NCBI RefSeq assembly: GCF_038002165.1 | Contig: NZ_JBBOBR010000001.1 | Span: forward strand, 2,542,001-2,606,000 | Length of the DNA: 64,000 nt | Source: Cytobacillus sp. FSL H8-0458 | GTDB lineage: Bacteria > Bacillota > Bacilli > Bacillales > Cytobacillaceae | Direction: 5' to 3' | Shown: in pieces, positions 1 to 10,355 of the stretch | Position numbering within the stretch: position 1 is the stretch's first letter | Layout: every line of letters begins with the position of its first letter | Made by a program: the position numbers and the translations under genes | Notes under the pieces: generated by a model | The model's input: the letters and a program-made list of their open reading frames with translations, nothing else | Told to the model about the DNA's origin: nothing | The model's database searches: none

Positions 1-570
1 GATGATTCCTGCCAGAATCGGCACCATACTGAGCATGCCTTTTGCATAGATGGAAAAGATGATTGTTGCACCTAAAGTGATAAGCGCTGCTGAGAAATGC
101 AGCATGCTGTATTCCCCGGTTTCAGGGTTATTCATAGCCATACCGACTGCTGTACCAGCCAGAGCCAATCCGATTACAATAATCACAGGTCCTACCACAA
201 TTGGCGGAAGCAAATTCATAATCCAGCGGTATCCTGATTTTTTGATGATCAGGGCTACAGCCCCATACACAAGTCCAGCCATGAAGCTGCCGATCATGGC
301 AGCACCCGGACCACCGGCTGCTTTGGCAGCTATGATCGGGGCAATGAATGCGAAAGATGAACCAAGGTATGCCGGCACCTGCCATTTTGTAATGATTAGA
401 AAGGCTATCGTTGCCAGTCCGCTTGAGATTAGCGCAATGGCAGGATTTAATCCTACTAAGTATGGTACAAGTATAGTAGCCCCGAACATTGCGAATAAAT
501 GCTGTAAACTTAATGTCAGCCAATGGGCTGGTTTTGGAACATCCTTTATATCTAAAATAGGTTTATTCAT
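1..570 (-). CDS. pyrP: Uracil permease, N-terminal part (gene runs off the window)
   Basis: Proton-linked uracil uptake across the cell membrane (nucleobase:cation symporter-2 family). The 190 visible codons begin MNKPILDIKDVPKPAHWL and continue through several hydrophobic helices, including the family-typical stretch FGATILVPYLVGLNPAIAL near residues 29-47 and a glycine-rich PGAAMIGSFMAG segment. Start ATG at 570 is preceded by GGAGAGATCGTA. The gene follows pyrR on the same strand with a PyrR-type attenuator between them, the same order as the start of the B. subtilis pyr operon, so repression by PyrR with UMP/UTP is expected. The C-terminal half lies outside the window. Confidence 0.93.
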   Translation of the reverse strand, partial: MNKPILDIKDVPKPAHWLTLSLQHLFAMFGATILVPYLVGLNPAIALISSGLATIAFLIITKWQVPAYLGSSFAFIAPIIAAKAAGGPGAAMIGSFMAGLVYGAVALIIKKSGYRWIMNLLPPIVVGPVIIVIGLALAGTAVGMAMNNPETGEYSMLHFSAALITLGATIIFSIYAKGMLSMVPILAGII

Positions 571-595
571 TACGATCTCTCCTCTGCATTTTATT

Positions 596-700
596 AAAAA
601 ACCCTCTTTGCAGGAGTGCAAAGAGGGTGCAAGAGCACAGCAAAAGACAGACCGATTCTGCTGTGTTCCCCTTTGCCAGCCTCTCAGGACTGCATTTAAA
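596..700 (-). promoter_or_regulatory. PyrR attenuator between pyrR and pyrP
   Basis: Read on the minus strand, the conserved PyrR binding loop CAGTCCTGAGAGGCTG lies at 677-692. It is followed by a perfect terminator hairpin at 602-627 (CCCTCTTTGCA paired with TGCAAAGAGGG) and a run of T. Known mechanism in Bacillus: UMP-bound PyrR holds the anti-antiterminator, so the terminator forms and pyrP is not transcribed. Confidence 0.9.
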
Positions 701-708
701 AGGGCTAT

Positions 709-1278
<570 letters not shown>

Positions 1279-1286
1279 TTATATGC

Positions 1287-1400
1287 AAAAAACCCTCTCA
1301 CCGATCAGGTGAGAGGGTAAACGACTTCTTTCTGCAGAATAAGGACACAATTCTCCTTATTCAATCCGTTTCCTTCCCAGCCTCACGGGACTGTTTTAAA
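1287..1400 (-). promoter_or_regulatory. PyrR attenuator upstream of pyrR
   Basis: The minus strand carries the PyrR loop CAGTCCCGTGAGGCTG at 1378-1393 and a terminator hairpin ACCCTCTCACC/GGTGAGAGGGT at 1291-1318 followed by six T. An antiterminator can form from the intervening segment. It is the leader of pyrR and matches the first attenuator of the Bacillus pyr operon. Confidence 0.92.
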
Positions 1401-1445
1401 GGACTTATTCAACTATAGACATCATATAGCACAATTGGACAATTG

Positions 1446-2357
1446 TCAACGATTATTTGCCAGGTTCTCTAATAGTTCCTTAAAATAAGCAGGTGCAGAT
1501 GCTTCAAATTCAAGGTACTCGCCAGAACGTGGATGTTCAAAGCCAAGAACGCCTGCATGAAGTGCCTGTCCTCCGATATCAAGTGTCTTTCTGGGACCGT
1601 ATTTAGGATCTCCTGCCAGAGGATAGCCAATGTATTTCATATGAACCCGGATTTGATGTGTTCTCCCCGTTTCCAGCTGGCATTCCACCAGTGTGAAATC
1701 CCTGAAACGCTCAATGACCTGAAAATGCGTAACTGCATGTTTTCCATTGTCCACAACGCTCATACTTTGACGATCTTTGGGATCACGGGCGATTGGCGCA
1801 TCAATAGTACCGTAGTCGTGTGGAATAACTCCATGGACAATGGCCCGGTACTTACGTGTAACAGTTTTGTTCATCAGCTGGTTCACAAGACTCTCATGTG
1901 CCATATCATTCTTTGCAACCATGAGAAGTCCCGACGTATCTTTATCTATTCTATGAACTATTCCGGGCCTCATGACCCCATTAATTCCTGATAAGTCTTT
2001 GCAATGAGCCATAAGACCATTTACAAGTGTTCCTGTTCCATGCCCGGCTGCAGGATGGACAACCATTCCTTTCGGTTTATTTACAACGAGGACATCCTGG
2101 TCTTCATAATAAATATCCAAATCCATTTCTTCAGGCACTACATCCAGTTCTTCTGGTTCAGGTATAGATATTTCAATTTTATCGTTTGCGGAACATTTGT
2201 AATTGGTTTTAGGATTTTGGCCATTCACTAAAACATTGCCATCCTTGATCCATTGCTGTACCTGAGTTCTTGACCAATCCGCATTCAATGTGGATAACAC
2301 TTTATCTATTCTTTCTCCTGCCTGTTCATCAGGAATGAGGTGTTCCATTTTCTCCAT
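1446..2357 (-). CDS. rluD: 23S rRNA pseudouridine synthase, RluD family (YlyB)
   Basis: Makes pseudouridines in 23S rRNA. An N-terminal S4 RNA-binding domain (residues about 6-60, [21 protein letters not shown]) is followed by the RluA-type catalytic domain. The catalytic aspartate is in [19 protein letters not shown] near residue 135, and [22 protein letters not shown] follows. Length of 303 residues equals B. subtilis YlyB. The ATG at 2357 follows AAAGGAGAAATCTT. The start overlaps the end of lspA by 29 bp, so the two are likely co-transcribed and translationally coupled. Confidence 0.95.
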   Translation of the reverse strand: MEKMEHLIPDEQAGERIDKVLSTLNADWSRTQVQQWIKDGNVLVNGQNPKTNYKCSANDKIEISIPEPEELDVVPEEMDLDIYYEDQDVLVVNKPKGMVVHPAAGHGTGTLVNGLMAHCKDLSGINGVMRPGIVHRIDKDTSGLLMVAKNDMAHESLVNQLMNKTVTRKYRAIVHGVIPHDYGTIDAPIARDPKDRQSMSVVDNGKHAVTHFQVIERFRDFTLVECQLETGRTHQIRVHMKYIGYPLAGDPKYGPRKTLDIGGQALHAGVLGFEHPRSGEYLEFEASAPAYFKELLENLANNR

Positions 2358-2826
2358 AAGATTTCTCCTTTTTCTTTGCTTCTCTCTCTTCAAGCAGCAT
2401 CTGAATCATCAATAGTCCTACACCAATGACCAGCGCCGAGTCAGCAATATTGAAAACGGGAAAGTCATAGCCAAAAATATAAGTGTTTACGAAATCCACC
2501 ACTTCTTTTCGAAATACCCTGTCAATAAAGTTTCCAATTGCTCCGCCCAGCATCAGGCCCAAAGAGACTCCAAGAAGCAATTTGCCTTTGGCTGCTTTTT
2601 GAATGTAATAAATGATACCAATTATGACAATAACGGTTATAACGTAGAAAAACCACATTTGCCCCTGCAGGATGCCCCAGGCAGCGCCACGGTTGCGGTG
2701 CGATGTAATATAAAGAAAGTCTTCAATAACTTTAACACTTTCCCCTAATTCAAAGTTCTTTACAATCAGCCACTTCGTAAACTGATCAAGTGCAATAACG
2801 AACAATGCAATTATGTAATAAAACAC
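2329..2826 (-). CDS. lspA: Lipoprotein signal peptidase (signal peptidase II)
   Basis: Membrane aspartyl protease that removes the signal peptide of prolipoproteins. Four membrane segments are visible. The catalytic aspartates fall in [19 protein letters not shown] (near residue 100) and [11 protein letters not shown] (near 130), and the family motif [13 protein letters not shown] lies near residue 47. The upstream ATG at 2841 has no good ribosome site. GTG at 2826, seven bases after GGGGG, gives [15 protein letters not shown], which aligns with the B. subtilis N terminus. The charged KKKEK tail at the C terminus overlaps rluD. Confidence 0.93.
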   Translation of the reverse strand: MFYYIIALFVIALDQFTKWLIVKNFELGESVKVIEDFLYITSHRNRGAAWGILQGQMWFFYVITVIVIIGIIYYIQKAAKGKLLLGVSLGLMLGGAIGNFIDRVFRKEVVDFVNTYIFGYDFPVFNIADSALVIGVGLLMIQMLLEEREAKKKEKSYGENGTPHS

Positions 2827-2905
2827 AAAGGCAACCCCCATATCTCATATCATTACCTTTGCATTTTAGCACAATCTGAATAAAAAACACAGCACACGCT
2901 TATAC

Positions 2906-3193
2906 TCAGTGGAAAATAGATTTTCTGTAGAAATTCCCCAGCCTGCTGCAATCCTCCATTGTTTTTAAAGTAGGAATCACCTGAAGCAAATCTTCCGGCA
3001 GCAGCTCACCTGAAATTTCACACTTACCAAATTTTCCTGATTCAATTTTGGCGAGTGTTTGTTCAATATCATGCAGCTCTTCCAATAAAATAGGTTTTAT
3101 CAACGGGGAACTGTTGCCTTCCATAAGCTTTTCCAAAATTTCCTGTCTTGTATTACGGAGTTCTGTATATAGCCCTTCTGCTTTTGCATCCAT
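2906..3193 (-). CDS. ylyA: DksA/TraR-type small protein, YlyA homologue with degenerate zinc site
   Basis: Small protein of 95 residues between ileS and lspA, the position of ylyA in B. subtilis, where YlyA is an RNA polymerase-associated regulator of late forespore genes. The sequence has an N-terminal helical hairpin (residues about 1-50) and a C-terminal segment like the DksA zinc finger, SGKFGKCEISGELLP. Of the four cysteines expected in CxxC...CxxC only one of each pair is left (CEIS and CSRL), so zinc binding is doubtful. It is shorter than canonical DksA/TraR members. Role by synteny only; ATG at 3193 follows AACGGAGGAAAAAGC. Confidence 0.7.
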   Translation of the reverse strand: MDAKAEGLYTELRNTRQEILEKLMEGNSSPLIKPILLEELHDIEQTLAKIESGKFGKCEISGELLPEDLLQVIPTLKTMEDCSRLGNFYRKSIFH

Positions 3194-3330
3194 GCTTTTT
3201 CCTCCGTTCTGAGATGTTTACTTTATTATTTTCTCTGAAGGGATTTCAGACACGGACAAACTTTTAGCAAAGGGCACAACATTTAGTGAAGGTGGAATTA
3301 TTTATAAAAAGGATTTGAAGAAATTCAATT

Positions 3331-3360
3331 AAAAACAGTCCCCCAATATTTGAGGGACTG
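3331..3360 (-). terminator. Rho-independent terminator of ileS
   Basis: Hairpin CAGTCCCTCA...TGGGGGACTG followed by TTTTT on the minus strand, seven bases after the ileS stop codon. Confidence 0.85.
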
Positions 3361-3367
3361 CCGGTAT

Positions 3368-6139
3368 TTAAGCCAAGTGGCTGTAATTATTTTTTACAAC
3401 ATCAGCACAGCGAGGGCAAAGCGTGTCATATCCTTCTGTTTTGCCAACTTCTGGAGTGACTGTCCAGCAGCGGTCGCATGTTTCGCCTTCTGCTTTGGAA
3501 ACAACAATAGCAGTGTTTTCAAATTTCACGGCATTTTCAGGAGCATCTGAAAGACTGCCTGCTACTTCAAATCCAGATACGATAAAGAGCTGCTGAAGAT
3601 TTTCCTGAATTGAATCCAGAAGGCTCTTGGCTTGATCATTTACATAAAGTGTTACTTTAGCAGTAAGGGATTTGCCGATCACTTTCTCATTACGTGCTTC
3701 TTCCAATGCCTTAAGGACATCATTGCGAAGCTTCATGAATGCAGACCACTTTTCTTCCAGCTGTTTAGCGTTCGTAAGCTCTGTATATTCAGGCATATCT
3801 GTTAATTGAACACTTTCTTCTTTCACATTCGGAATAAAGCTCCAAACTTCATCAGATGTATGGGAAAGAATAGGTGCAACAAGCTTCGTAAGAGCAATCA
3901 GGCTCTCATAAAGAACAGTTTGGATTGCACGGCGTTCTGCATTATCTTTTGCTTCAATATAAAGGACATCTTTTGCAAAATCAAGGTAAAATGCACTAAG
4001 GTCCAATGTACAGAAATTGTTTACAGCATGGTAGATGCTGGCAAATTCATAGCGATCATAGGAATCGCGAACGCTCTTGATTAGCTTGTTCAGCTTCACT
4101 AGCATAAACTGATCCACTTCACGCAGGTTCTCAAAGGAGACCAAGTCTGCTGATGGATTAAAATCATCCAGATTTCCAAGCAAGAAGCGGAAAGTATTGC
4201 GGATCTTTCTATACACTTCTGCAACCTGCTTCAGAATAGCATCAGATACCCGGACATCAGCCTGATAATCAACTGAAGCCACCCATAAACGCAAAATGTC
4301 CGCACCAAGCTGGTTCATAACTTTTGCCGGAACAACTACATTTCCGATGGATTTACTCATTTTCCTTCCTTCACCATCAAGTGTGAAACCATGGCTCAGC
4401 ACTCCTTTGTAAGGCGCTTTCCCTGTTACTGCTACCGCAGTTGAAAGTGAAGAGTTAAACCAGCCTCGGTATTGGTCAGAACCTTCAAGGTATAAATCTG
4501 CTGGACGCTGTAAATCGTCACGCTCTAAAAGAACTGCCTGGTGGGAAGAACCTGAATCGAACCAAACATCCATAATATCCGTTTCTTTTGTAAACTGGCC
4601 ATTCGGACTTCCAGGATGTGTAAATCCTTCAGGCAGCAATTCTTTCGCTTCTTTCTCGAACCAGATGTTTGAACCGTGTTGACGGAAAAGATTTGATACA
4701 TGTTCAATCGTCTCATCTGTGATAATTTCTTCGCCATTTTCCGCATAAAAGACCGGAATAGGCACTCCCCATACACGCTGGCGGGAGATGCACCAGTCTC
4801 CGCGATCCCGGACCATATTAAATAGTCTGGTCTCACCCCATGCAGGATACCAATTTGTTTCCTTAACAGCTTCCAAAAGTTCATTGCGGAAATCTTTAAT
4901 GGATGCAAACCATTGTGCAGTAGCACGGAAAATAACAGGCTTCTTCGTTCTCCAGTCATGCGGATAAGAGTGAGTAATAAAAGTCAGTTTTAATAAAGCT
5001 CCTGCTTCCTCAAGTTTCTCAGTAATCGGCTTATTGGCTGCATCATAGAATAACCCTTCAAAGCCGGGAGCTTCATTTGTCATGTTTCCTTTATCATCTA
5101 CCGGGCATAATACGTCAAGACCGTACTTCATGCCGACTTGGAAATCATCTTCCCCATGTCCGGGAGCAGTGTGAACACATCCGGTACCTGCATCAGTTGT
5201 AACATGTTCACCCAGCATGACAAGAGAATCACGGCCATAAAGCGGATGTTCAGCAACCACATTCTCAAGGTCAGTCCCCTTAACCGTCTGAACAACTTGA
5301 TAACCTTCCCATTCGAACTCTTTAGCCACAGCTGCCAATAAGTCTTCTGCAACCATAAACTTTTTGCCGTTTGCCTCAACTACAGTATAAGAAAGGTCAG
5401 GATGAACTGAAATTCCAAGGTTTGCCGGAATGGTCCATGGAGTTGTAGTCCAAATAACGATATGAGTATCTTGATCCAATACTTCCTTGCCATCTTTTAC
5501 TTTAAATGCAACATAAATAGATGGCGAACGTTTGTCTTTATATTCAATTTCCGCTTCTGCCAAAGCAGATTCAGATGATGGAGACCAATAAACAGGCTTT
5601 TTGCCTTTATAGATATAGCCTTTTTTGGCCATATCCCCAAAAACTTTAATTTGCTGGGCTTCATACTCCGGCTTAAGTGTGATGTATGGGTTCTCCCAAT
5701 CACCGCGGACACCTAAGCGCTTAAATTGTCCGCGCTGGCTGTCGATCTGCTCATATGCGTATTCCTCGCATAGCTCGCGGAACTCAGCAACACTCATTTC
5801 TTTACGCTTTACACCTTTGTTTGTCAGAGCCTGCTCAATTGGCAGACCATGTGTATCCCAGCCAGGAACATATGGAGCATTATAGCCAGTCATCGACTTA
5901 GAGCGTACGATGAAATCCTTTAAGATCTTGTTCAAAGCATGGCCGATGTGGATGTCGCCATTTGCATATGGAGGACCATCATGCAGAACAAACATCGGAC
6001 GGCCTTTTGTCCGTTCCTGGACCTTTTCATAAATGTTCATCTCTTCCCATTTCGCCTGAATTTCAGGTTCGCGCTTTGGAAGATTGCCGCGCATTGGGAA
6101 TTCAGTTTTTGGCATTAATAAACTATCTTTGTAATCCAT
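3368..6139 (-). CDS. ileS: Isoleucyl-tRNA synthetase
   Basis: Charges tRNA-Ile with isoleucine. Class I motifs are clear: [15 protein letters not shown] (HIGH) near residue 58 and [12 protein letters not shown] (KMSKS) near 595. The C-terminal zinc-binding segment has CDRCW and CPRCADV. Length of 923 residues fits B. subtilis IleS (921). The open frame continues 54 codons upstream into the T-box leader, but [10 protein letters not shown] at 6139 follows the strong site AGGAGGAAAAGGA and agrees with the family start. Expression is expected to be controlled by the tRNA-Ile T-box at 6212-6495. Confidence 0.98.
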   Translation of the reverse strand: MDYKDSLLMPKTEFPMRGNLPKREPEIQAKWEEMNIYEKVQERTKGRPMFVLHDGPPYANGDIHIGHALNKILKDFIVRSKSMTGYNAPYVPGWDTHGLPIEQALTNKGVKRKEMSVAEFRELCEEYAYEQIDSQRGQFKRLGVRGDWENPYITLKPEYEAQQIKVFGDMAKKGYIYKGKKPVYWSPSSESALAEAEIEYKDKRSPSIYVAFKVKDGKEVLDQDTHIVIWTTTPWTIPANLGISVHPDLSYTVVEANGKKFMVAEDLLAAVAKEFEWEGYQVVQTVKGTDLENVVAEHPLYGRDSLVMLGEHVTTDAGTGCVHTAPGHGEDDFQVGMKYGLDVLCPVDDKGNMTNEAPGFEGLFYDAANKPITEKLEEAGALLKLTFITHSYPHDWRTKKPVIFRATAQWFASIKDFRNELLEAVKETNWYPAWGETRLFNMVRDRGDWCISRQRVWGVPIPVFYAENGEEIITDETIEHVSNLFRQHGSNIWFEKEAKELLPEGFTHPGSPNGQFTKETDIMDVWFDSGSSHQAVLLERDDLQRPADLYLEGSDQYRGWFNSSLSTAVAVTGKAPYKGVLSHGFTLDGEGRKMSKSIGNVVVPAKVMNQLGADILRLWVASVDYQADVRVSDAILKQVAEVYRKIRNTFRFLLGNLDDFNPSADLVSFENLREVDQFMLVKLNKLIKSVRDSYDRYEFASIYHAVNNFCTLDLSAFYLDFAKDVLYIEAKDNAERRAIQTVLYESLIALTKLVAPILSHTSDEVWSFIPNVKEESVQLTDMPEYTELTNAKQLEEKWSAFMKLRNDVLKALEEARNEKVIGKSLTAKVTLYVNDQAKSLLDSIQENLQQLFIVSGFEVAGSLSDAPENAVKFENTAIVVSKAEGETCDRCWTVTPEVGKTEGYDTLCPRCADVVKNNYSHLA

Positions 6140-6211
6140 TCCTTTTCCTCCTGTTTGTAACTCATTAAATACCATGATAGCCAATGAAAGCTTAGAAAAA
6201 CCTCGGGAAAA

Positions 6212-6495
6212 TACAAAAAACCCTCTCATCCCAAAAAGGGACGAGAAGGTTTTATTCTCCCGCGGTACCACCCTTGTAGATGAAATATAATGAAATTTCA
6301 TCCGCTCAAAGCATTCTTAACGTGAATGATCCGCCTTGGCCTACTGATTTTTGTACGTTCGGCAAGGAACTAAAGGGTGATTTTCCAGCTTTTGCTTATA
6401 CCCGGGCTTCCACCATCCCCGGCTCGCTTTCAGAGTGAGTATGCCCCTCTGATCATAAGCTTTTTGAAAAGACTGTACTGTCCCTCTCATTGTTG
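6212..6495 (-). promoter_or_regulatory. T-box riboswitch (tRNA-Ile) upstream of ileS
   Basis: The minus strand carries the hallmark T-box AGGGTGGTACCGCG at 6261-6274, then a terminator (CTTCTCGTCCC with GGGATGAGAGG, 6220-6250) and a T run ending near 6215. The stem I region has GATGGTGGAAGCCCGGG, and an ATC triplet at 6379-6381 in the context GAAAATCACCC is the likely Ile specifier. Uncharged tRNA-Ile would favour the antiterminator and ileS expression. Confidence 0.93.
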
Positions 6496-6549
6496 ATAAA
6501 CATTGTATTTACTTTGTTTTAAAATTATATGCGATATTTCCAGCTTTCG

Positions 6550-7068
6550 TCAAGCCAGTGATTCTTCTTCTTCTCTTAATGATTTCAGTTCAGTGGAATC
6601 CAGCTTATATTCCATTAAGTGATCCCAATCATCGTTATTCAGCATATCAAGCTGTGCTTCAACAAGCATTTTGAAGCGTGTCCGGAATACTTTGGACTGT
6701 TTCTTTAAATCTTCAATGTCCAGAGCGATTTTTCTCGCTTTGGATAGGGATTCATTCACAATCCTGTCAGCATTTTTTTCAGCTTCTTTGATGATAAGCT
6801 TTGCTTCTTTGTGGGCATTGCGTTTTACTTCTTCTGCAGCTTCCTGTGCAACCACAATAGATTTATTAAGTGTTTCTTCAATTGTGGTAAAGTGGCCAAT
6901 GCGGTCATTCGTTTCGTTGAGCTTTTCTTCTAGCTCTTTTTTTTCCCTGATCAGGATTTCATAGTCCTTTATGATTTGGTCGAGGAATTCGTTCACTTCA
7001 TCTTCGTCATAACCTCGGAATCCTTTGCTGAATTCCTTGTTATGAATATCCAACGGTGTTAATGGCAT
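6550..7068 (-). CDS. divIVA: Cell-division / polar scaffold protein DivIVA
   Basis: Coiled-coil protein that marks negatively curved membrane at septa and poles and anchors the chromosome pole during sporulation. The N-terminal lipid-binding domain MPLTPLDIHNKEFSKGFRGY (residues 1-20) and GYDEDEVNEFLDQI are nearly identical to B. subtilis. Heptad-rich coiled coil follows to about residue 150, then an acidic tail. ATG at 7068 follows GGGAGGTGG with correct spacing; an in-frame GTG at 7077 overlaps that ribosome site and is unlikely. It lies at the end of the ylm cluster and has its own promoter region. Confidence 0.97.
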   Translation of the reverse strand: MPLTPLDIHNKEFSKGFRGYDEDEVNEFLDQIIKDYEILIREKKELEEKLNETNDRIGHFTTIEETLNKSIVVAQEAAEEVKRNAHKEAKLIIKEAEKNADRIVNESLSKARKIALDIEDLKKQSKVFRTRFKMLVEAQLDMLNNDDWDHLMEYKLDSTELKSLREEEESLA

Positions 7069-7131
7069 GAGTGCCACCTCCCAGGTCTGTTGATCTTATG
7101 TAAATTGGTTTGAGCCTGCTGGTTCTATTTA

Positions 7132-7137
7132 ATTATA
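7132..7137 (-). promoter_or_regulatory. Candidate -10 element of a divIVA promoter
   Basis: TATAAT on the minus strand, 64 bases upstream of the divIVA start. No good -35 hexamer lies 16-18 bases upstream, so the site is tentative. A hairpin AGACTATGGAGTCT lies directly before it. Confidence 0.4.
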
Positions 7138-7212
7138 GCAGACTCCATAGTCTTTTGATTATTTATTCGACAGGTTGTTTCAAAATCCTTCAATTTTATA
7201 AAAAATAAATAG

Positions 7213-7986
7213 CTATCTCTGTCTCCCGGCAATAATCCTCCATTTGTCCTTTTTTGTTTTCCCATCTATTTCTATGATTTTGGAACGGCCTTGTCCCCTG
7301 ACTGAGATGATGTCGCTTTGCCGGCATTCAAATGAGGGGTTTTCTATTTGTGTCCAATTGACTTTAACGAGTCCCTGTTGGATATAGAGCTGGGATTTCT
7401 GTCTTGAGATGTTGTATACGGCTGAGATGACTGTGTCCAATCTCAGGGATGAAGAGGTGATGGAGCTTTCTCTCCACACTTCTGATGATTGGATCGCCTG
7501 AGAAAAGGGCTGTTTTTTCAAAGATACTGTCGCTCTGCCAATTGACTGCAGCTGCAGGCTGATATACTCTTCAATTTCTTGCGCTGCAAAAAATTGGATT
7601 CTGTCATCTTCAAATAGGATATCACCAAATTTTCCTCTTTTTAACCCCAGTGACATCAGGCTGCCGAGGACTTGCGGGTGTTCAATGGTAACAAACTTCT
7701 TTGGATATTCCAATTCAAAAAGCTGAATTTTAAAATCATCTTCATCGCTTTCATAATAATCCGGAAATATCAGTGCTCTCTTTCTCTCAGCACCTGTCGT
7801 TCCGCCAAATAAAGCAAATAAAATTCCCGAATCCTGTCCTATGACGCTTTTTAGGATTTGCTGCTCCCTTGGATCAAGAAAGTCAGTAAGCTTCGGTGCA
7901 TATGTATTTTCCACAAGATTCTTCCAGTTAAGAACCTGGTCAATAAATTCTTTTTCTTCCGGTCGGAAGTGCTGATAAATGGTCAA
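7213..7986 (-). CDS. ylmH: S4-domain RNA-binding protein YlmH
   Basis: RNA-binding protein of the division-associated ylm cluster. In B. subtilis, YlmH/RqcP associates with stalled large ribosomal subunits and takes part in C-terminal alanine tailing of nascent chains. A C-terminal S4 domain is visible from about residue 180 (RLDTVISAVYNISRQKSQLYIQ). The start is TTG at 7986 after AAAGGAGG, giving 257 residues, the same as B. subtilis. An upstream frame extension from 8094 runs through the ylmG terminator and is not credible. Confidence 0.92.
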   Translation of the reverse strand: MTIYQHFRPEEKEFIDQVLNWKNLVENTYAPKLTDFLDPREQQILKSVIGQDSGILFALFGGTTGAERKRALIFPDYYESDEDDFKIQLFELEYPKKFVTIEHPQVLGSLMSLGLKRGKFGDILFEDDRIQFFAAQEIEEYISLQLQSIGRATVSLKKQPFSQAIQSSEVWRESSITSSSLRLDTVISAVYNISRQKSQLYIQQGLVKVNWTQIENPSFECRQSDIISVRGQGRSKIIEIDGKTKKDKWRIIAGRQR

Positions 7987-8013
7987 ATTTAGCGGGCCTC
8001 CTTTTACACAAAT

Positions 8014-8039
8014 AAAAAAGGGCCATTTTGATAGCCCTG
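8014..8039 (-). terminator. Intra-operon terminator-like hairpin between ylmG and ylmH
   Basis: The minus strand reads AGGGC-TATCAAAATG-GCCCT followed by TTTTTTA, between the ylmG stop (8051) and the ylmH ribosome site. It is short (5 bp), so it probably attenuates rather than stops transcription. Confidence 0.55.
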
Positions 8040-8050
8040 TTTTGTCAGTC

Positions 8051-8314
8051 TTATGAAATCCAATAAAAAAGCTGCTGCAAACCTCCAGTGGCAAACCGCA
8101 AAACTAAGATAGCCACGATCGGAGAAATATCAATCATTCCGAGCGGCGGAATGATTTTGCGGAAAGGCTCAAGGTACGGTTCACAAATTCTTGCCAAAAA
8201 CTGGCCAAAAGCCGATTCCCTTGCATTAGGGAACCAGGACAGCAGAATATAAATAATCAGTGCCCATGAGTAATAATAAATTGCAGATGACAATATTCCA
8301 AATACTAATTCCAT
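8051..8314 (-). CDS. ylmG: YggT-family membrane protein YlmG
   Basis: Small integral membrane protein of 87 residues with two predicted helices (about 5-25 and 62-83) and the family segment [30 protein letters not shown] between them (quoted only as residues 38-66 in general form). Members sit beside sepF and ylmH in most Firmicutes and cyanobacteria and are linked to division-site or membrane organisation; the exact role is unknown. Six bases separate it from sepF. A weak terminator follows it. Confidence 0.92.
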   Translation of the reverse strand: MELVFGILSSAIYYYSWALIIYILLSWFPNARESAFGQFLARICEPYLEPFRKIIPPLGMIDISPIVAILVLRFATGGLQQLFYWIS

Positions 8315-8320
8315 TAAGTG

Positions 8321-8767
8321 CTACCACCTCGTATTTTCTAATTCTTGTTCTTTCATCAGCTGAGAGATGTTCCCTGATACTTCAACATTGTCAGGTGTAC
8401 ACAGGAAAATATCAGTACCAATCTTCTGAATGTCTCCGCCGATGGCATAAACAGTTCCGCTTAGGAAGTCAACAATGCGCTTTGCCTGATCTTTTTCTAT
8501 TCTCTGCAGATTGACTACAACAGCTCTTCTGTTTTTCAGCTGATCCGCAATATCCTGTGCTTCTGCATATACCCGCGGTTCAACAAGAACTACTTTAGAA
8601 GATTTCTGCACACTTTGAAGGCTGACAATGTTCTGTTTTTGAACTGGCTGCTGCTGTTTCTGCACCTGCTTCACCGGCTCTCTTTCTTCTTCGATGATTT
8701 CCTCTTCCTTATAGTCATATTCATCATCCAGGAAGAAAAATGTTTTAAATTTTGATTTTATACTCAT
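8321..8767 (-). CDS. sepF: Cell division protein SepF
   Basis: FtsZ-associated ring-forming protein that tethers FtsZ filaments to the membrane. The N-terminal amphipathic helix [17 protein letters not shown] is the membrane anchor. A low-complexity acidic and Gln-rich linker covers residues 18-55, and the FtsZ-binding core ([33 protein letters not shown]) covers about 60-140. Length of 148 residues is typical. It lies between ylmG and ylmE as in B. subtilis. Confidence 0.96.
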   Translation of the reverse strand: MSIKSKFKTFFFLDDEYDYKEEEIIEEEREPVKQVQKQQQPVQKQNIVSLQSVQKSSKVVLVEPRVYAEAQDIADQLKNRRAVVVNLQRIEKDQAKRIVDFLSGTVYAIGGDIQKIGTDIFLCTPDNVEVSGNISQLMKEQELENTRW

Positions 8768-8771
8768 TTTA

Positions 8772-9458
8772 TTAAACCTCCTGACCCTCTTGGCCTACTA
8801 AAGCTGTCCCAATCCTAACCATTGTGGCACCTTCTTCAATTGCCAGAGAAAAATCATTGGACATGCCCATTGAAAGCTCAGTACAAGGAGCAAAATCAAA
8901 TTCCAGATTTTTAACCTGTTTTTGAAGGTCCTTAAGCTTCCGGAAACAGGAACGCAGCAAATCCTTGTCTGCTGTATGTGGCGCCATTGTCATCAGACCA
9001 ATGATATTAAGATTTTTATAATCAGCCAGGCTTGAAATAAAGTCAGCTGCCTCTTCAGGATTTATTCCCTGTTTTGACGCTTCGCCTGAGACATTGACCT
9101 GTACAAAGCAATTTATCTTTCGATCCGCCCGCTTGTCGATTTCTTTCGCAAGGGATAGCCTGTCCAGTGAATGAATATAGTCAACTTTATCAATAATATT
9201 TTTCACTTTGCGCGTTTGCAGTGTTCCGATAAAATGCCAGGTTGGCCTGTCCTTTAAAACTTCCCATTTAGCAAGAAGTCCTTCATCCCTGTTTTCACCT
9301 AAATGATGAATGCCTGCTTCAAAGGCTTCTTGTGCCCTTTCTGCTGAAACGTACTTAGTAACAGCAATTACGGTAATTTCTTCCGGCTTGCGGTTCGCCT
9401 TTATGCACGCTTCGTGGATGGCTGTCTCTATTTGCTTAAAATTTTCCTCTACTCTCAT
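8772..9458 (-). CDS. ylmE: Pyridoxal phosphate homeostasis protein (YggS/PROSC family)
   Basis: PLP-binding protein with the fold of alanine racemase, involved in B6 and amino acid homeostasis. The PLP lysine is in [16 protein letters not shown] near residue 35, with [15 protein letters not shown] and the C-terminal [23 protein letters not shown] motif characteristic of the family. 228 residues. It starts directly after the ylmD stop (start 9458, ylmD end 9459), so translation is probably coupled. Confidence 0.95.
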   Translation of the reverse strand: MRVEENFKQIETAIHEACIKANRKPEEITVIAVTKYVSAERAQEAFEAGIHHLGENRDEGLLAKWEVLKDRPTWHFIGTLQTRKVKNIIDKVDYIHSLDRLSLAKEIDKRADRKINCFVQVNVSGEASKQGINPEEAADFISSLADYKNLNIIGLMTMAPHTADKDLLRSCFRKLKDLQKQVKNLEFDFAPCTELSMGMSNDFSLAIEEGATMVRIGTALVGQEGQEV

Positions 9459-10286
9459 TTAGCTTCCTGCTTCCTCCTTCCAGCCAATAAAACTCATCAT
9501 CCTGCCGGTATTTCCCCTATCTCTTCGGTGGGAGAAAAAATAGTCTGCATGACAGCTTGTGCAAAAAGCAGTAATCATGATATTTTCATGTGGAATCCCT
9601 GCGTTTACAAGGATTTTCCTATTTAGTTCTTTTAGGTCAAGCTGGAATTGATTGTCACTAATTTGATTATATGGCTTTATATCGACATCTTCTAGTATTT
9701 TTTGCACTTTTGAAATAACACGAGCATCAACAATATAACAGTTTGCGCAAATGGAAGGCCCGATCACGGCTTGAATCTCACTTAATTCTATGCCTTCATC
9801 TGCAAACAGGTCAGCCATATTCCTGCCAATCCCCCCAACAGTACCTTTCCAGCCTGCATGGGCAATGCCTATGGATCCTGTCTTTTCATGCAGGAAATAA
9901 AGGGGGACACAATCAGCGTAACACAGGGTCATCATGACACCTTTAGAATATGTGAAAAAGCCGTCGGTATCCGAAAAGGAATCCTCGTAAACAAGAGCAC
10001 CTTTCCCTCTATCATTTCCGGTAACTTTTTTTATGTTAACTCCGTGAGTTTGTTCAGCGCCAACCCATTTTTCAAGAGAAAACCCAAGCAAGTCAGCCGC
10101 ATGCTGCCGATTTTGACTGACTGCTTCGTAGCTGTCATTCACATGCAATCCTACATTTAGCGTTTCATATTCATTACCGCTGAAGCCGCCATTTTTAGTT
10201 GTAAAACCAGCCATTATATTAGGAAAACGATCCGCCCACTCTTTTATGACAAAATACTCTTCCGTTTTTAAAGAAAATGGTTCCAT
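9459..10286 (-). CDS. ylmD: DUF152 / YfiH-type purine-nucleoside or peptidoglycan-editing protein YlmD
   Basis: Member of the YfiH/DUF152 (CNF1-like) family. Members are reported as copper- or zinc-using enzymes, with purine nucleoside phosphorylase/adenosine deaminase activity in some and peptidoglycan editing (PgeF) in E. coli. The metal ligands are visible in GAEQTHGVNIKKV, MMTLCYADCVPLYF and GIAHAGWKGTVGGI, with a C-terminal FCTSCHADYFFSHRRDRGNTGRM segment. 275 residues. Its place before ylmE in the division cluster suggests a cell wall link, but the substrate cannot be read from sequence. Confidence 0.9.
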   Translation of the reverse strand: MEPFSLKTEEYFVIKEWADRFPNIMAGFTTKNGGFSGNEYETLNVGLHVNDSYEAVSQNRQHAADLLGFSLEKWVGAEQTHGVNIKKVTGNDRGKGALVYEDSFSDTDGFFTYSKGVMMTLCYADCVPLYFLHEKTGSIGIAHAGWKGTVGGIGRNMADLFADEGIELSEIQAVIGPSICANCYIVDARVISKVQKILEDVDIKPYNQISDNQFQLDLKELNRKILVNAGIPHENIMITAFCTSCHADYFFSHRRDRGNTGRMMSFIGWKEEAGS

Positions 10287-10355
10287 GCAATTAACTCCAT
10301 TTTATTTTTCTATAGTTTACCACAAGGAGGGCAGTGATGACACCATTAACAACTC

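Noticed and set aside
6140..6301. N-terminal extension of ileS by 54 codons
   Set aside because: It runs through the T-box terminator and antiterminator; the ATG at 6139 has a strong ribosome site and matches the family start.
7987..8094. N-terminal extension of ylmH
   Set aside because: It overlaps ylmG coding sequence and the hairpin; TTG at 7986 with AAAGGAGG gives the family length.
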